Shown: positions 1 to 9,339, counted from the stretch's first letter. The stretch: 64,000 bases of DNA from Candidatus Acidiferrales bacterium (GCA_035515795.1 DATJAY010000030.1:23063-87062), one strand, 5' to 3'. The notes: generated by a model not told the origin, from the letters alone. Numbers and translations: made by a program.

Positions 1-2
1 CC

Positions 3-548
3 CTGTTCTGCCAGATCATGTCGCCCGCAATTTCTCATTCCACTTCTGATACTCCTTTTGTGTCGCTGGTTGATAGTACGGGAAGTTTAGTTCCCGCCGG
101 AATTTTCCGCCAATCCGAATCGGTCTTTAAAATTTCGCTCCAGGATCTCAAGTCTCTTGGATGGTACAGCGCGGAGATAAGGTATCGTTTCGCCGGATCG
201 GAGAAAGACTCCGTAATGGCACGCAGTTTCAGGATGATAGATTTTGCGACACTTGGCGACATAGAAGGAGAAATCATCCCGGCAGGGAAAAAGGTTGTCG
301 TCCTTGCCGCAAGCGCCGATGGAAAGAAGTATGTGACTCTCGCTGGACCGGACGGTAAATTCCATATCGGTGAAGTTCCCGCGGCAACTTTTACGTTGGG
401 CGCGTACGTTCAGCACAATAATGGAATCGATTATTACAGCGGTAAAAGTTTCCCGTACAAATTTGCAGAGCCGTTCGGTGTCTATCCTGATCCGGTCAAA
501 GTCAGAGCGAGGTGGACATCCGAGGGTGTGAAAATTAGGTTGTTTTAG
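3..548 (+). CDS. C-terminal part of a secreted Ig-like/carboxypeptidase-regulatory-like protein (5' cut by window edge)
   Basis: The frame is open from the first bases of the window, so the start lies upstream and the first Met (position 18) need not be a start. The visible 180 or so residues are rich in beta-strand patterns: an Ig-like stretch (VSLVDSTGSLVPAG, then an alternating hydrophobic segment ending in AEIRYRF), followed by a GDIEGEI...GPDGKFHIGEVPAATFTL segment typical of carboxypeptidase-regulatory-like beta sandwiches. By inference this is the end of an exported Big_5-type cell-surface lipoprotein. No catalytic residues are visible. It ends 67 bp before secG, so it may share that transcript. 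The broad class is moderately sure; the function is unknown. Confidence 0.6.
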   Translation: MFCQIMSPAISHSTSDTPFVSLVDSTGSLVPAGIFRQSESVFKISLQDLKSLGWYSAEIRYRFAGSEKDSVMARSFRMIDFATLGDIEGEIIPAGKKVVVLAASADGKKYVTLAGPDGKFHIGEVPAATFTLGAYVQHNNGIDYYSGKSFPYKFAEPFGVYPDPVKVRARWTSEGVKIRLF

Positions 549-615
549 CTCGGGCCAAGGGCGATTGATTTTCAAGCGTTTGAGCCGTAAATTTATTCAA
601 AGTTGAGGTGACGAT

Positions 616-966
616 TTGTTTACGTTATTAGTTGTTTTGGAAATTTTCATTGCCGTCCTTTTAATGGCTGTTGTGTTGATGCAGGCTAGCAAAGGAGGAG
701 GGTTGGCCGGCGGTTTCGGAGGTGCGAGCGCTGGTTTTGGAAACATGTTTGGAGTACGCAAGACAGCAGACGTTTTGTCAAGGATGACCACGATACTTGG
801 TACCGTCTTCATCGTTCTTGCCCTCTTCATAAACTTGTTTTTCCTGCCGAACAAAGTTTCAAATCAGCAAAAGAGTTTCCTGCAGACTCAAGGACAACGG
901 AGCTTACCTCCCGCGCAGCAGGTGCCGCAAGTTCCAGTCGAATCAGCTCCACAGCCGCAAAAGTGA
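616..966 (+). CDS. secG: Preprotein translocase subunit SecG
   Basis: SecG is the small auxiliary subunit of the SecYEG channel in the inner membrane. The 116-residue product has the family layout: an N-terminal membrane helix (residues 4-22), a Gly-rich cytoplasmic loop (KGGGLAGGFGG, then FGNMFGVRK), a second helix (about 56-76) and a polar Gln/Pro-rich tail. The start is TTG at 616, preceded at 5-bp spacing by a GAGGTGA ribosome-binding site (605-611); no ATG fits. The tail after residue 80 is low complexity (QQ, PPAQQVPQVP) and longer than in many SecG proteins. The family call is secure. Confidence 0.93.
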   Translation: MFTLLVVLEIFIAVLLMAVVLMQASKGGGLAGGFGGASAGFGNMFGVRKTADVLSRMTTILGTVFIVLALFINLFFLPNKVSNQQKSFLQTQGQRSLPPAQQVPQVPVESAPQPQK

Positions 967-1001
967 TTTTACTCCTCCTGAACGCGTCCTGAGGATAAGA
1001 T

Positions 1002-2099
1002 ATGCCCGATTCTCCTCTTATATTGCTTGTCGATGACGAGCAGGCAAATTTGGAATTATTCTCGACAATACTCACTGAAGAGGGTTACCGGGTATTGTCC
1101 GCTGCCAGAGGGGATGACGCTCTTCATCTCTTGGAAACCAGCAAACCTGATCTCATAATAAGCGACATCTACATGCCCGAGATGGGCGGATTCGAGTTTT
1201 ATGAAAAGGTGCAGAAGGTACAGGAGCTTAGATCGGTTCCATTCATTTTCCTCAGCGCACTCTCCGATTGGCAGCATGTTCGTGAAGGAAAAGAATTGGG
1301 TGCAGATGATTATCTGACGAAACCCGTTGACATCGACGAGCTTGTAACGACCGTAAAGGGAAAGCTCAAACGCGCCGCTTCTCTTCGAAGTGCCATGCAG
1401 AGCGAGTTTGAAACCTTGAAGGAGCAGATTCTATCTACGTTGTCTCACGAATTGAATACACCGCTCACATATATCATCGGCTTTTCAGAGATCATAGGCA
1501 ACAGCGAGTCGCCGATCCCCATGGACGAATTAAAGGAGTTTGCCGGCCTGATTCGACAGGGTGGCGACAGGTTGAAAAATTTTGTCGATGATTTTCTTGA
1601 GGCGGTTCAAATCGATTCGGGCAAGACGGCAGAATATTATTCAAGAAGCAAGAAAGAATTCAACCTCTCGGAATCTATTACGCTCCTTTCCAGGGAATAC
1701 GCGATGGTCGCCACTGAAAAAAACGTTCAGTTCCAATCCGATGTGCCGGATGAGCTTCGCGTGATGGGGTCCGAGACTCTGATCCGTGATGCAATCGGCC
1801 GCATACTTTCCAATGCGGTAAAGTTCACATCTGAAGGCAATGTCAAGGTGTGTGCCCGCCCGGACGGAAACATTGTTCAGCTCGAGATTGCCGATACGGG
1901 AGTGGGAATTCCTGAAAAGGAATTGCCCAGAGTTTGCGAGAAATTTTATCAAGTCAACAAGGACAAGCAGCAGCAGCAGGGTGCGGGACTCGGCCTCTAT
2001 ATCGCCAACAACCTCGCGAAGATAAATCATTGCGAATTGGCCATTTCGTCGATTGAAGGCGTGGGAACCAAGGTTACCTTAGACATCCCGGCCCGGTAA
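1002..2099 (+). CDS. Hybrid response regulator-histidine kinase (REC-HisKA-HATPase)
   Basis: A soluble two-component protein with no membrane segment. Residues 5-122 form a receiver domain with the acidic pair D11-D12, phospho-acceptor D55 (ISDIYMP) and K107 (TKP). Residues 135-200 form a HisKA dimerisation helix pair with H149 in the H box (LSHELNTP). The remainder is a HATPase with N box (LSNAVKF), G1 (DTGVGIP) and G2 (GAGLGL). This REC-first order is typical of cytoplasmic kinases controlled by an upstream kinase. A CAG run encodes four Gln just before the G2 box. Only 2 bp separate it from the downstream Omp85 gene, so the two are probably co-transcribed, although no functional link is obvious. 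Confidence 0.9.
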   Translation: MPDSPLILLVDDEQANLELFSTILTEEGYRVLSAARGDDALHLLETSKPDLIISDIYMPEMGGFEFYEKVQKVQELRSVPFIFLSALSDWQHVREGKELGADDYLTKPVDIDELVTTVKGKLKRAASLRSAMQSEFETLKEQILSTLSHELNTPLTYIIGFSEIIGNSESPIPMDELKEFAGLIRQGGDRLKNFVDDFLEAVQIDSGKTAEYYSRSKKEFNLSESITLLSREYAMVATEKNVQFQSDVPDELRVMGSETLIRDAIGRILSNAVKFTSEGNVKVCARPDGNIVQLEIADTGVGIPEKELPRVCEKFYQVNKDKQQQQGAGLGLYIANNLAKINHCELAISSIEGVGTKVTLDIPAR

Positions 2100-2101
2100 T
2101 C

Positions 2102-3439
2102 ATGGCACGGTCGTGGTTCCTCATCACGAGCCTTTTTTTCCTTGTACCATCATTTAATATTTGCGCTTCCGTAATATCTGATGAACCTGATTCAACCTCC
2201 CCTTTCATAGTCAATAGAATTATCATCGAAGGAAACACGTTAACAAAGTCCTACGTCATTTTAAGGGAACTGCCTTTCAAAGAAGGGGACTCCGTGACTG
2301 CCGCCGATCTTGATTTTGCTAGGGAGCGAATTTACAGTACGGGACTCTTTACGAGAGTTCTCACGCAGCCGGAACCAGTTTCGAAAGACCACACCGACCT
2401 GCTGATCTACGTCGAAGAAAGGTGGTATGTCTGGCCGTATCCGATTGTCGGATTTCGCGACCAGGTTATAAGCTGGAATAAATTGTACGCCGGTCTCGGA
2501 GTGGTCGATCTCAATTTTCGCGGGATGGCGGAAAGACTTGAAGGAATGTTTGCGCTGGGCTACGATCCGTTCGCCGCAATTACTTACAGCAGCCCATCGA
2601 TGGGCCGGGACAAAGAATATCTGCTGTGGCTGGGGGCAAGCTACTCTCATGGGAGAAACATCGGCCTCGGGTCGTCCTATTCCGCGGGACAATTTGATGA
2701 TTCATTCGGAGATTTCTACATCGGGGTCGGAAAGCGACTCGATCTTTATTCAATCTTGTCCGTCGGGGTTGCGTATAACTATGTTGCAAGAAATACCGAT
2801 GATTCAAACAGTGTGGCTCTCTCGCTGAACGGGAAGGACGTTTTTGCGTCTATCCAGTTCGAATACTATTACGATTCCCGTGATCTCAAAACTTACGCAT
2901 CGCAGGGAACCTACGTTGATGTGACTTTCGAGAAATACGGATTAGGCGAGAGCATCGTGAATTTCGGCAGAGTCTCTTTTGACGTCCGCCAGTATCTCCC
3001 ACTTTCTGACTTTCTGACCCTGGCAGCAAGAGTACACTCGAGTTTGGCCGAAGGGGCGGACATTCCGAGATACAATCATGTTTTTTTCGGTTATGGCGAA
3101 AGGATTCGGGGGATGTTCAACTCAGTCATGGAAGGTGAAAGCATTTTGGGAAGTAATCTGGAAGTGCGAATTCCTATCGTGAAGAAAACGTATATCGAGC
3201 TTTCGTGGCTTCCCATCAGAGAATTTGCATCGAATAGGATCGCTCTTTATTGGAATTTTCTTGCCGATGCAGGGGAGACTTCTGACAAACATTTGAACAT
3301 GGGATGGAATAATGCGGTATATGGCTACGGCGTCGGCTTAACACTTCTGCTGCCGTACGATACGATTTTCCAGGTTGATTTTGCCAGGGGCAGCGACCGG
3401 CATCTCGAATGGATATTCGCATTTGGAGAAACCATTTAA
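2102..3439 (+). CDS. Omp85/BamA-superfamily outer-membrane protein with a single POTRA domain
   Basis: A signal peptide covers residues 1-22 (LITSLFFLVPSFNICAS). A POTRA domain follows at about 30-105 (VNRIIIEGNTLTKSYVILREL, ARERIYSTGLFTRV), then a surface-antigen-type 16-strand barrel to the C-terminus, which ends in a Phe-containing strand (IFAFGETI). At 445 residues with one POTRA it is much shorter than BamA (five POTRA domains, about 800 residues), so it is more like an accessory Omp85 such as the patatin-linked or TamA-like short forms. The barrel motif GYGERIRG matches the conserved (V/I)RGF/Y loop position. It starts 2 bp after the upstream kinase and overlaps rsmE by one base. Substrate unknown. 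Confidence 0.82.
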   Translation: MARSWFLITSLFFLVPSFNICASVISDEPDSTSPFIVNRIIIEGNTLTKSYVILRELPFKEGDSVTAADLDFARERIYSTGLFTRVLTQPEPVSKDHTDLLIYVEERWYVWPYPIVGFRDQVISWNKLYAGLGVVDLNFRGMAERLEGMFALGYDPFAAITYSSPSMGRDKEYLLWLGASYSHGRNIGLGSSYSAGQFDDSFGDFYIGVGKRLDLYSILSVGVAYNYVARNTDDSNSVALSLNGKDVFASIQFEYYYDSRDLKTYASQGTYVDVTFEKYGLGESIVNFGRVSFDVRQYLPLSDFLTLAARVHSSLAEGADIPRYNHVFFGYGERIRGMFNSVMEGESILGSNLEVRIPIVKKTYIELSWLPIREFASNRIALYWNFLADAGETSDKHLNMGWNNAVYGYGVGLTLLLPYDTIFQVDFARGSDRHLEWIFAFGETI

Positions 3440-4161
3440 TGGAGCAATATATTTTTGAAACAAGAAATCGGGCCAGAAATCCGGATGGTGATGATATCAT
3501 CACCATGATTGGAGACGAACATTTCCACCTTTCCCGAGTGCTGCGTGCGAGGGCCGGCGAAACAATTTTAGCTACCGATGGTGAAGGAACCACATGCCTT
3601 TGCGTTATTCAGCAAATCGGGAAAGTCAGCTCAATATGCAAAGTGATTGAAGAACATCGCAATTTCAATTTATCCGCACGCGAATTCTATATCGGAATCG
3701 CTGCATTGAAGCCTGTTTCTAAATTGGAGCTTGCAGTTGAAAAATGCACGGAACTTGGCTCGCGAGGTTTCTTGTTATTTAATTCTGAGCGAAGCGAGAA
3801 AGTAAATCTCCGTCGCGAAAGAATGGCGGCCATTGTAAAAGCGGCAGTCAAGCAGTCACTTCAGAGTAAAATCCCTGAGTTGGCGATCGTAAGAAATTTG
3901 GAAGAAGCTGCGTCGCAATGCCATGTTCATAGAGAGAAATTTGTTCTCCACGAAAAATCGGACAAAATGATGACCGAATATTTGCCGGAGGTCAAGAAAG
4001 GCCGCTCGGTAATCGTGCTTGTCGGACCGGAAGGTGGATTCTCAGAAAAAGAGATCGGTTTTTTGACCGAAAATGGTTTTAAAAGTTTTTCGCTTGGTAA
4101 ATCGCGCTTGAGATCCGAAACTGCCGCGATAAAGGCAGCCTCTCTCCTTGCCGTGTATTAG
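3439..4161 (+). CDS. rsmE: 16S rRNA (uracil-1498-N3)-methyltransferase RsmE
   Basis: RsmE methylates U1498 of 16S rRNA using S-adenosylmethionine. The 240-residue protein has an N-terminal PUA-like domain (HFHLSRVLRARAGE) and a C-terminal SPOUT knot. The SPOUT motifs are VGPEGGFSEKE and LGKSRLRSETAA, the family's trefoil-knot SAM site (usually LG.RILR.ETA). The start is the ATG at 3439, sharing its first base with the stop of the upstream Omp85 gene (TAATG); an upstream in-frame ATG at 3409 lies inside that gene and adds a non-conserved extension, so it was not chosen. Confidence 0.93.
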   Translation: MEQYIFETRNRARNPDGDDIITMIGDEHFHLSRVLRARAGETILATDGEGTTCLCVIQQIGKVSSICKVIEEHRNFNLSAREFYIGIAALKPVSKLELAVEKCTELGSRGFLLFNSERSEKVNLRRERMAAIVKAAVKQSLQSKIPELAIVRNLEEAASQCHVHREKFVLHEKSDKMMTEYLPEVKKGRSVIVLVGPEGGFSEKEIGFLTENGFKSFSLGKSRLRSETAAIKAASLLAVY

Positions 4162-4283
4162 TGAAGATCATAGATTAAGGTTTAAAATGAAATTACCGTG
4201 CTTTGAGTTTTTTTCCTTCGGTCTTTATGCATATTACACGCCTTTGGTTCTCGGACCTCTTCGGCAAAAATTGATTTTGAGAG

Positions 4284-7085
4284 ATGACACAGGAACTGAT
4301 TCATAATCGGCAGGATATAAAGGATCCGAGCTCCCACGAAAGAGATATTCTCGACGCGCCGCTTCATCGCGACATCCGCGAGCTTGGTGCAATCCTCGGC
4401 AAAGTATTGATCGAGCAGGAAGGGAAAGACTTCTTCGATCTCGAGGAGCGGCTTCGTTTACTTACAAAGTCTCTTCGTTCCGAGTATCTGCCGGACACGA
4501 AGTGCGAGATCGATGCGCTCATAGACTCGCTTGATCTGGACAAGGCCGGCAAGATCGTGCGTGCATTCCTCTATTATTTCCTCTTGAGCAACACGGCCGA
4601 CGAGATTCACCGCATCAGGAGACAGCGGGTGCATGCTATCACGGACGGGACTCCCCAGCGCGGCTCGATGGAAGAGGCGATCATGGAGTTAAGAAATTCC
4701 GGTTGCTCGATCTATTTTGTGCGCGAGATTCTCGATTCGATGAATGTTATTCCCGTCTTCACCGCACACCCTACCGAGGCTACACGCCAGACAATTCTGA
4801 GGAAAATTCTAAACATAAGCGATCTCCTTCTGCGGCGGGAAACATCAACCTTGACTCCGGACGAGCTTGCCGAATTGCGGAAACAGCTGCATGCGGAGAT
4901 AACGATGCTCTGGCAGACCAACGAAATACGGATGAACAAGGTTACGGTGAACGACGAGATAAGGCGCGGCTTGTTTTTCTTCAGAGAAATTTTATATGAC
5001 ACGACGCCGGTTTTTTATGACAGACTGAATCAAATTCTGAAAAAAGCATTCGATGCCGAAATCACTTCTCCCGTCATACTGAAATTTGGATCATGGATTG
5101 GCGGCGACAGAGACGGGCATCCTTATGTAACCTCGGAAGTCACAAGGAATGCCTTCGAAATGCAGAAGAAGCAGATACTTTCACTCTACATGAAGGATAT
5201 CGACCGGCTGTTCGACACGATGAGCACCTCGACGCGTCTCGTCGGGGCTTCGGAGGAGATGATTAGATCGTTCAACAATGATAAGGAAATCCTTTCTGAC
5301 CAGGTACGCGAAGAAGACCTGAGAGACCAGTCTGAAATTTATCGTGTAAAAGCTTTCTTGATTTATCACAAGTTGAATAATACTCTGGAAGGAAGAAACA
5401 AAGGATATAATTCTGTAAGCGAATTCATCCGCGATCTCGAGGTGATGTACGAAAGTCTTTTGTCCAATAAGGGAGAGGTAATTGCCGGGTCGAAGGTATT
5501 GCCGATTATTTATAAGGCCAAAACCTTTGGATTTCACCTTGCCACGCTCGACATTAGGCAGAACGCTCACGTTCTCTTCAAAGCCGTGTCCGAATTGTTT
5601 GCTGCTTCGGAAGTGGCGCGTGAATTTGCGAATCTGAATGAAGCGAGCCGCTCGAAAATTCTTACCAGAGAAATATTGAATGCAAGGCCTATCGTAAATT
5701 CCAACCTGGCGCTGAGCGCAGACACGAAAGAGGTGTTCGCGGAATTTGAGTCCATGGGATTCGGTAAGGATTGCGCCGGCGATGAAGCGTGCACGGACTA
5801 TATTGTGAGCATGAGTTCTTCGGTCAGTGACGTTCTGACTCCGCTTCTTTTTGCAAAAGAAGGCGGTCTCGTTAAGGTGCGGGACGGGAAAGTGGTACAG
5901 TCCCGCATCGACCTCCTTCCATTATTTGAAACGATCGACGATTTGAAATCTGCTCATATTGTTCTCGCGGAGCTGTTTAAGAACGAAGCTTACAGACAGC
6001 ACGTCGCGCTTCGCGGTATGGTGCAGAAAATCATGATCGGCTATTCTGACAGTAACAAAGACGGCGGCATAGTTACTTCCAATTTTGAATTAATAAAAGC
6101 GCAGATAAACTTGAAGAAGGTTTGCGATAGGTATGGAATCAAGCTTGTCCTTTTCCATGGACGCGGGGGGAGTGTCTCACGAGGCGGAGGTCCGTTGAAT
6201 CAGGCAATACTATCACAACCTATTGGCACGATTGAAGGAGAAATCAAGATTACCGAACAGGGCGAGATGATTTTCGTAAAATACGCCATGCCTGAGATTG
6301 CATTGCGGCACATCGAGTTGACAACCTCCGCGGTTCTTCTTTCGACGGCAAAGTATAAGTCCGGAGTGCACAATTCCAGCAAGAAATATGTGTCTGTCTT
6401 TGAAACAATTTCAGAAATCGCGATCAGGCATTACCGTGAGCTGATCACTGACCCGGGATTCCCGGAATACTTTCGACAGGCAACACCCATTGATGTTATC
6501 GAGCGCATTGAAATCGGCTCGCGTCCACCTTCGCGGGACGACAGCGCGGATTTGAAAAATCTTCGCGCGATTCCGTGGGTATTTGCATGGACACAGAACA
6601 GGCACCTTATCTCAGGATGGTACGGTTTTGGGCATGCACTTGAAAAGGCCGTCCAAGATGGTACAACCAGCTGGGATGCGTTGAGCAAGATGTACAACGA
6701 GTGGGAATTCTTCAAAGCATTAACCGACAACGTTGAGATGGTCTTGATGAAATCGGATATGATTATCAGCAGGGAATATATTCGTCTTTGCGGGAACAAG
6801 GAAACTGCCGAGAAGCTTTTCGGATTGATAAGTGAAGAGTACAAGAGATCAGTGAGAGCAGTTCTCAATATTACGGGCGAGGAAAACCTTCTGGATTCTA
6901 ATCCATCACTTCAGAGATCTCTCAGGCTTAGAGATGCCTATATCGACCCGATAAGTTTGGTACAGATAAAATTCTTAAAGATGTTCCGCGAAGAAAAATC
7001 AGAAGGAAGAAACCGTCAGGAAATACTCGACCTGCTCAGGTCAACGGTGAATGGGATCGCAGCCGGGATGAGGAATACGGGGTAA
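4284..7085 (+). CDS. ppc: Phosphoenolpyruvate carboxylase
   Basis: Converts phosphoenolpyruvate and bicarbonate to oxaloacetate, refilling the TCA cycle. The 933-residue length is normal for bacterial PEPC. The diagnostic motifs are all present: FTAHPTEATRQT near residue 155 (catalytic His), GGDRDGHPYVT, GYSDSNKDGG near 590, and FHGRGGSVSRGGGP (second catalytic His and the glycine-rich loop). The terminus MRNTG is close to the conserved QNTG end. An intact active site is expected. It is preceded by 122 bp without a gene and followed by a strong inverted repeat that separates it from convergent genes. Confidence 0.97.
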   Translation: MTQELIHNRQDIKDPSSHERDILDAPLHRDIRELGAILGKVLIEQEGKDFFDLEERLRLLTKSLRSEYLPDTKCEIDALIDSLDLDKAGKIVRAFLYYFLLSNTADEIHRIRRQRVHAITDGTPQRGSMEEAIMELRNSGCSIYFVREILDSMNVIPVFTAHPTEATRQTILRKILNISDLLLRRETSTLTPDELAELRKQLHAEITMLWQTNEIRMNKVTVNDEIRRGLFFFREILYDTTPVFYDRLNQILKKAFDAEITSPVILKFGSWIGGDRDGHPYVTSEVTRNAFEMQKKQILSLYMKDIDRLFDTMSTSTRLVGASEEMIRSFNNDKEILSDQVREEDLRDQSEIYRVKAFLIYHKLNNTLEGRNKGYNSVSEFIRDLEVMYESLLSNKGEVIAGSKVLPIIYKAKTFGFHLATLDIRQNAHVLFKAVSELFAASEVAREFANLNEASRSKILTREILNARPIVNSNLALSADTKEVFAEFESMGFGKDCAGDEACTDYIVSMSSSVSDVLTPLLFAKEGGLVKVRDGKVVQSRIDLLPLFETIDDLKSAHIVLAELFKNEAYRQHVALRGMVQKIMIGYSDSNKDGGIVTSNFELIKAQINLKKVCDRYGIKLVLFHGRGGSVSRGGGPLNQAILSQPIGTIEGEIKITEQGEMIFVKYAMPEIALRHIELTTSAVLLSTAKYKSGVHNSSKKYVSVFETISEIAIRHYRELITDPGFPEYFRQATPIDVIERIEIGSRPPSRDDSADLKNLRAIPWVFAWTQNRHLISGWYGFGHALEKAVQDGTTSWDALSKMYNEWEFFKALTDNVEMVLMKSDMIISREYIRLCGNKETAEKLFGLISEEYKRSVRAVLNITGEENLLDSNPSLQRSLRLRDAYIDPISLVQIKFLKMFREEKSEGRNRQEILDLLRSTVNGIAAGMRNTG

Positions 7086-7092
7086 GGAAGTA

Positions 7093-7126
7093 AACCTTGC
7101 GAAGGTCACAAAACCTTCGCAAGGTT
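7093..7126. terminator. 13-bp inverted repeat between convergent genes (bidirectional terminator or REP-like element)
   Basis: Arms AACCTTGCGAAGG (7093-7105) and CCTTCGCAAGGTT (7114-7126) are perfect complements around an 8-base loop. It lies between the stop of ppc and the stop of the minus-strand gene at 7133, where a bidirectional terminator is expected. There is no long T tract, so it may instead be an interspersed palindromic repeat doing that job. Confidence 0.6.
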
Positions 7127-7132
7127 AGATAT

Positions 7133-7564
7133 TTATTTCGTGCCTGTATCGCTCTCCAGGGGTTCCACTTTATCAACAGCCAAAAGATCCATTCCACCCT
7201 TCTTGAAGACCGTTCCGGTGACCTTCACTTGCTTCGCAGCATACTGAACCAATGATGAGTTTGCGCTCTTATGGTTAGACATCATGCAGAGGTAAACATG
7301 GCCGCTTTTGTCCAGTATCCCGACCGGCAGGCCACTGTTGATGCACATCTGCGCACAGTCGGCATGATCGGCACCGTGCTGGCCTTTGGTCATGTAACAT
7401 GCCATGTCGACCACTTCACCTTGGATGGTGGTTGTTGCATTGGCACCCTTGTCTTTTTCTGTCGACATTCCCTTCATGTCTTTCATGTTGTCCTGCGCAA
7501 AGCTTAACGTAGCCGTTGCGAGAATTGCACTGAAGACGAAGGCAGCGATTTTTATGTATCTCAT
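7133..7564 (-). CDS. Secreted Cys-rich protein of unknown function
   Basis: A 143-residue protein with a clear signal peptide (KIAAFVFSAILATATLSFAQ, cleavage after about residue 23). A Met/Asp/Lys-rich linker (NMKDMKGM) follows, then a compact beta-rich domain that begins TIQGEVVDMACYM. The domain contains a conserved-looking cysteine set (C-x14-C-x3-C and a later C in YLCMM), several His residues (GQHGADHADC) and a VTGTVFKKGG strand like an OB-type fold. The Met/His/Cys pattern would fit a periplasmic metal- or heme-handling role, but that is speculation. I do not recognise a named family. It is followed on the same strand by sod, from which 100 bp separate it. Confidence 0.75.
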   Translation of the reverse strand: MRYIKIAAFVFSAILATATLSFAQDNMKDMKGMSTEKDKGANATTTIQGEVVDMACYMTKGQHGADHADCAQMCINSGLPVGILDKSGHVYLCMMSNHKSANSSLVQYAAKQVKVTGTVFKKGGMDLLAVDKVEPLESDTGTK

Positions 7565-7664
7565 TGTTCTCCCTCCATACTATTTATTGTTATTCGATTT
7601 CGTTTCATCTCTTGAATCTCCGGCGAATGAATGTTTGCAAAATGCTTCAGCGTCAAAAGAGCGT

Positions 7665-8255
7665 TTAGTGCTGCGCTTTATCGAAGCGCGACGAAGCTTC
7701 TTTCCAGTTGATATTTTTCATGAACGCCGTGATGTAGTCGCCGCGTTTCAAACCATAATCAATCATGTAAGCGTGTTCAAACACATCAAGCACAACTATA
7801 GGGGTACAGCCTGCAAGGTGGCCCATGTCGTGTTCGTTTATCCAATCATTGTAAAGGGACCCGTTTGATCCGTCTAAATAGAGCAATGTCCAACCTATTC
7901 CTCTCATGCTCCCGGCAGCTTTGAAGTCGACCTCCCAATTGGCGAAGCTCCCGAACTGTTTTTCGATCACGCCGTGAAGCGAAGTCTTGTTCCCGAGCGC
8001 TTCTTTGCCGCCGAGGTTGTCGAAATAAAATTCATGTAGTCTCATGCCGTTGAATTCCCAACCAAACCTTCTTTTCAACTCTGCATACTCCGGCGTCCCT
8101 GTCTTGCCATCCTTGAGCATTTGCGAAAGAGTGTCAGCCAGCTTGTTTGTGTTTGTAACGTACCCTTGATAAAGCGTGAAGTGGTTCTCAAGCAGCTGCT
8201 TCGAGAAACCCTCCATGCCGATTAAGTGACTATAAGTCTTAGCCTGATACGGCAT
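7665..8255 (-). CDS. sod: Fe/Mn superoxide dismutase
   Basis: Detoxifies superoxide. The 196-residue protein is cytoplasmic (no signal peptide) and carries the four metal ligands in family positions: His in LENHFTLYQGYV, His in MRLHEFYF, and Asp and His in the C-terminal signature DVFEHAYMIDYG. The N-terminal motif is shorter than the E. coli SodB pattern around its first ligand and belongs to a divergent branch of the family. The active-site Gln/His that discriminates Fe from Mn cannot be assigned confidently by eye, so the metal is left open. It is preceded by an AGGA ribosome-binding site. Neighbours (Fe-S carrier upstream on the same strand) make an oxidative-stress context plausible. Confidence 0.93.
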   Translation of the reverse strand: MPYQAKTYSHLIGMEGFSKQLLENHFTLYQGYVTNTNKLADTLSQMLKDGKTGTPEYAELKRRFGWEFNGMRLHEFYFDNLGGKEALGNKTSLHGVIEKQFGSFANWEVDFKAAGSMRGIGWTLLYLDGSNGSLYNDWINEHDMGHLAGCTPIVVLDVFEHAYMIDYGLKRGDYITAFMKNINWKEASSRFDKAQH

Positions 8256-8390
8256 TTGTTACTCCTTTCCTGTGAAGTAGTGTTCCATGATATGAAATAT
8301 TGAAGGGTAAGAAATGAAAAATGAATTCACCTTTTGCTCCACCATATTTTTCGCCTCGGATGAATGCATCTGCCTGCGGCGAAAAGTAGC

Positions 8391-8744
8391 TTAAGCGTTG
8401 AATGAATGTCCGCAGCCACAGCTCCGTGTCGCGTTCGGGTTGTCGAATGTGAATCCTTTGCCTGTCAGGCCTTCCTGGTAATCGAGGAGGATACCCGAAA
8501 GGTACGGGAGGCTTCGTTCATCCACGAATACTCTTACCCCGTTGGCATCGAAGACGCGATCAGTCTCCGACGCTTTCTCGTCGAATCCGAGAACATATGT
8601 AAATCCGCTGCACCCTCCGCCTTTGACACCCATTCTCAAACCGAAAGTGTCAGGGATTTTGTTTTCCGTCATGACTTTTTTTATTTCGCCCGCGGCTTTG
8701 TCTGAGATTCTTATTTCCTGTTGAAGAGTTTCTACGTCGACCAT
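8391..8744 (-). CDS. A-type iron-sulfur carrier protein (IscA/ErpA/HesB family)
   Basis: Carries or inserts Fe-S clusters. The 117-residue protein has the three invariant cysteines: one in KGGGCSGFTY and two in the C-terminal SCGCGHSF. I chose the ATG at 8744 because an AGGAGA Shine-Dalgarno sequence sits at 8751-8756 and the family begins with a short helix before RISDKAAGEI. The longer reading frame upstream adds 40 non-conserved residues. Whether it is ErpA, IscA or SufA cannot be told from sequence alone, and no suf/isc genes are nearby. Confidence 0.92.
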   Translation of the reverse strand: MVDVETLQQEIRISDKAAGEIKKVMTENKIPDTFGLRMGVKGGGCSGFTYVLGFDEKASETDRVFDANGVRVFVDERSLPYLSGILLDYQEGLTGKGFTFDNPNATRSCGCGHSFNA

Positions 8745-8800
8745 TTCATTTCTCCTGTTCCGAAGGAGTCCTTCGGAAAATCTATTTGTAAACGAAAATT

Positions 8801-9100
8801 TTACTGCTGTAGAAAAGGTTTTCCCGGCGTCTTTGCTCGAAATTCGGGATAATTTAAAGTCCAAGTTCCGTTCGAGATATATTTAAAAAGGCCGTCCAAA
8901 ACCATCTCATTAATTAACGTTTCGGCAAGGGTTTCAAGTTCCACATCGGCGACCTTGAAGTGATTCTCTACCAGATAGTATTTCAGCGCGTATTTTATAT
9001 CGAGATAGAAAACGTTGGAAAGATGAAATATTGGGAATTTTGACCGGAAAAATTGCAGGAATCCCCTCCTGTTCATTTTCACGAATTCAAGTGCTGTCAT
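8801..9100 (-). CDS. Conserved hypothetical protein, possibly DNA- or protein-binding
   Basis: A 99-residue basic protein starting at the ATG at 9100, chosen for the AGAGAGG ribosome-binding site just upstream. It is hydrophobic and aromatic-rich in its first half (FLQFFRSKFPIFHL, then DIKYALKYYLVENHFKV). The second half resembles a winged-helix tail (LAETLINEMVLDGLFKY, then NGTWTLNYPEF). There is no signal peptide or clear membrane helix. I do not recognise the family. It lies 56 bp upstream of the A-type Fe-S carrier on the same strand. Confidence 0.6.
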   Translation of the reverse strand: MTALEFVKMNRRGFLQFFRSKFPIFHLSNVFYLDIKYALKYYLVENHFKVADVELETLAETLINEMVLDGLFKYISNGTWTLNYPEFRAKTPGKPFLQQ

Positions 9101-9339
9101 GGAACCTCTCTTGCTAAAGATAAATTCTCCCCGTTTGGAAATCCAGTGAAAGCTCCTTGAAAATTTCTTGCCAACCATCTAATGTGTCCCAACATGCGCC
9201 GACGGGTTATTCAAACCATGGAACAGAATATCGTGAAATCAATTCGACGGACACTATGTAAGATTCAAGATTTTGTCGTATTCTCTTTTCCAAATCAATG
9301 TCCGCGGAAGGTGGACTCCTTCAAAGAAAGGGATGTATC

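Noticed and set aside
8346..8382. An imperfect hairpin (TTTTCGCC...GGCGAAAA) downstream of the Fe-S carrier gene
   Set aside because: The 22-base loop and absence of a T run on the relevant strand make it a poor terminator.
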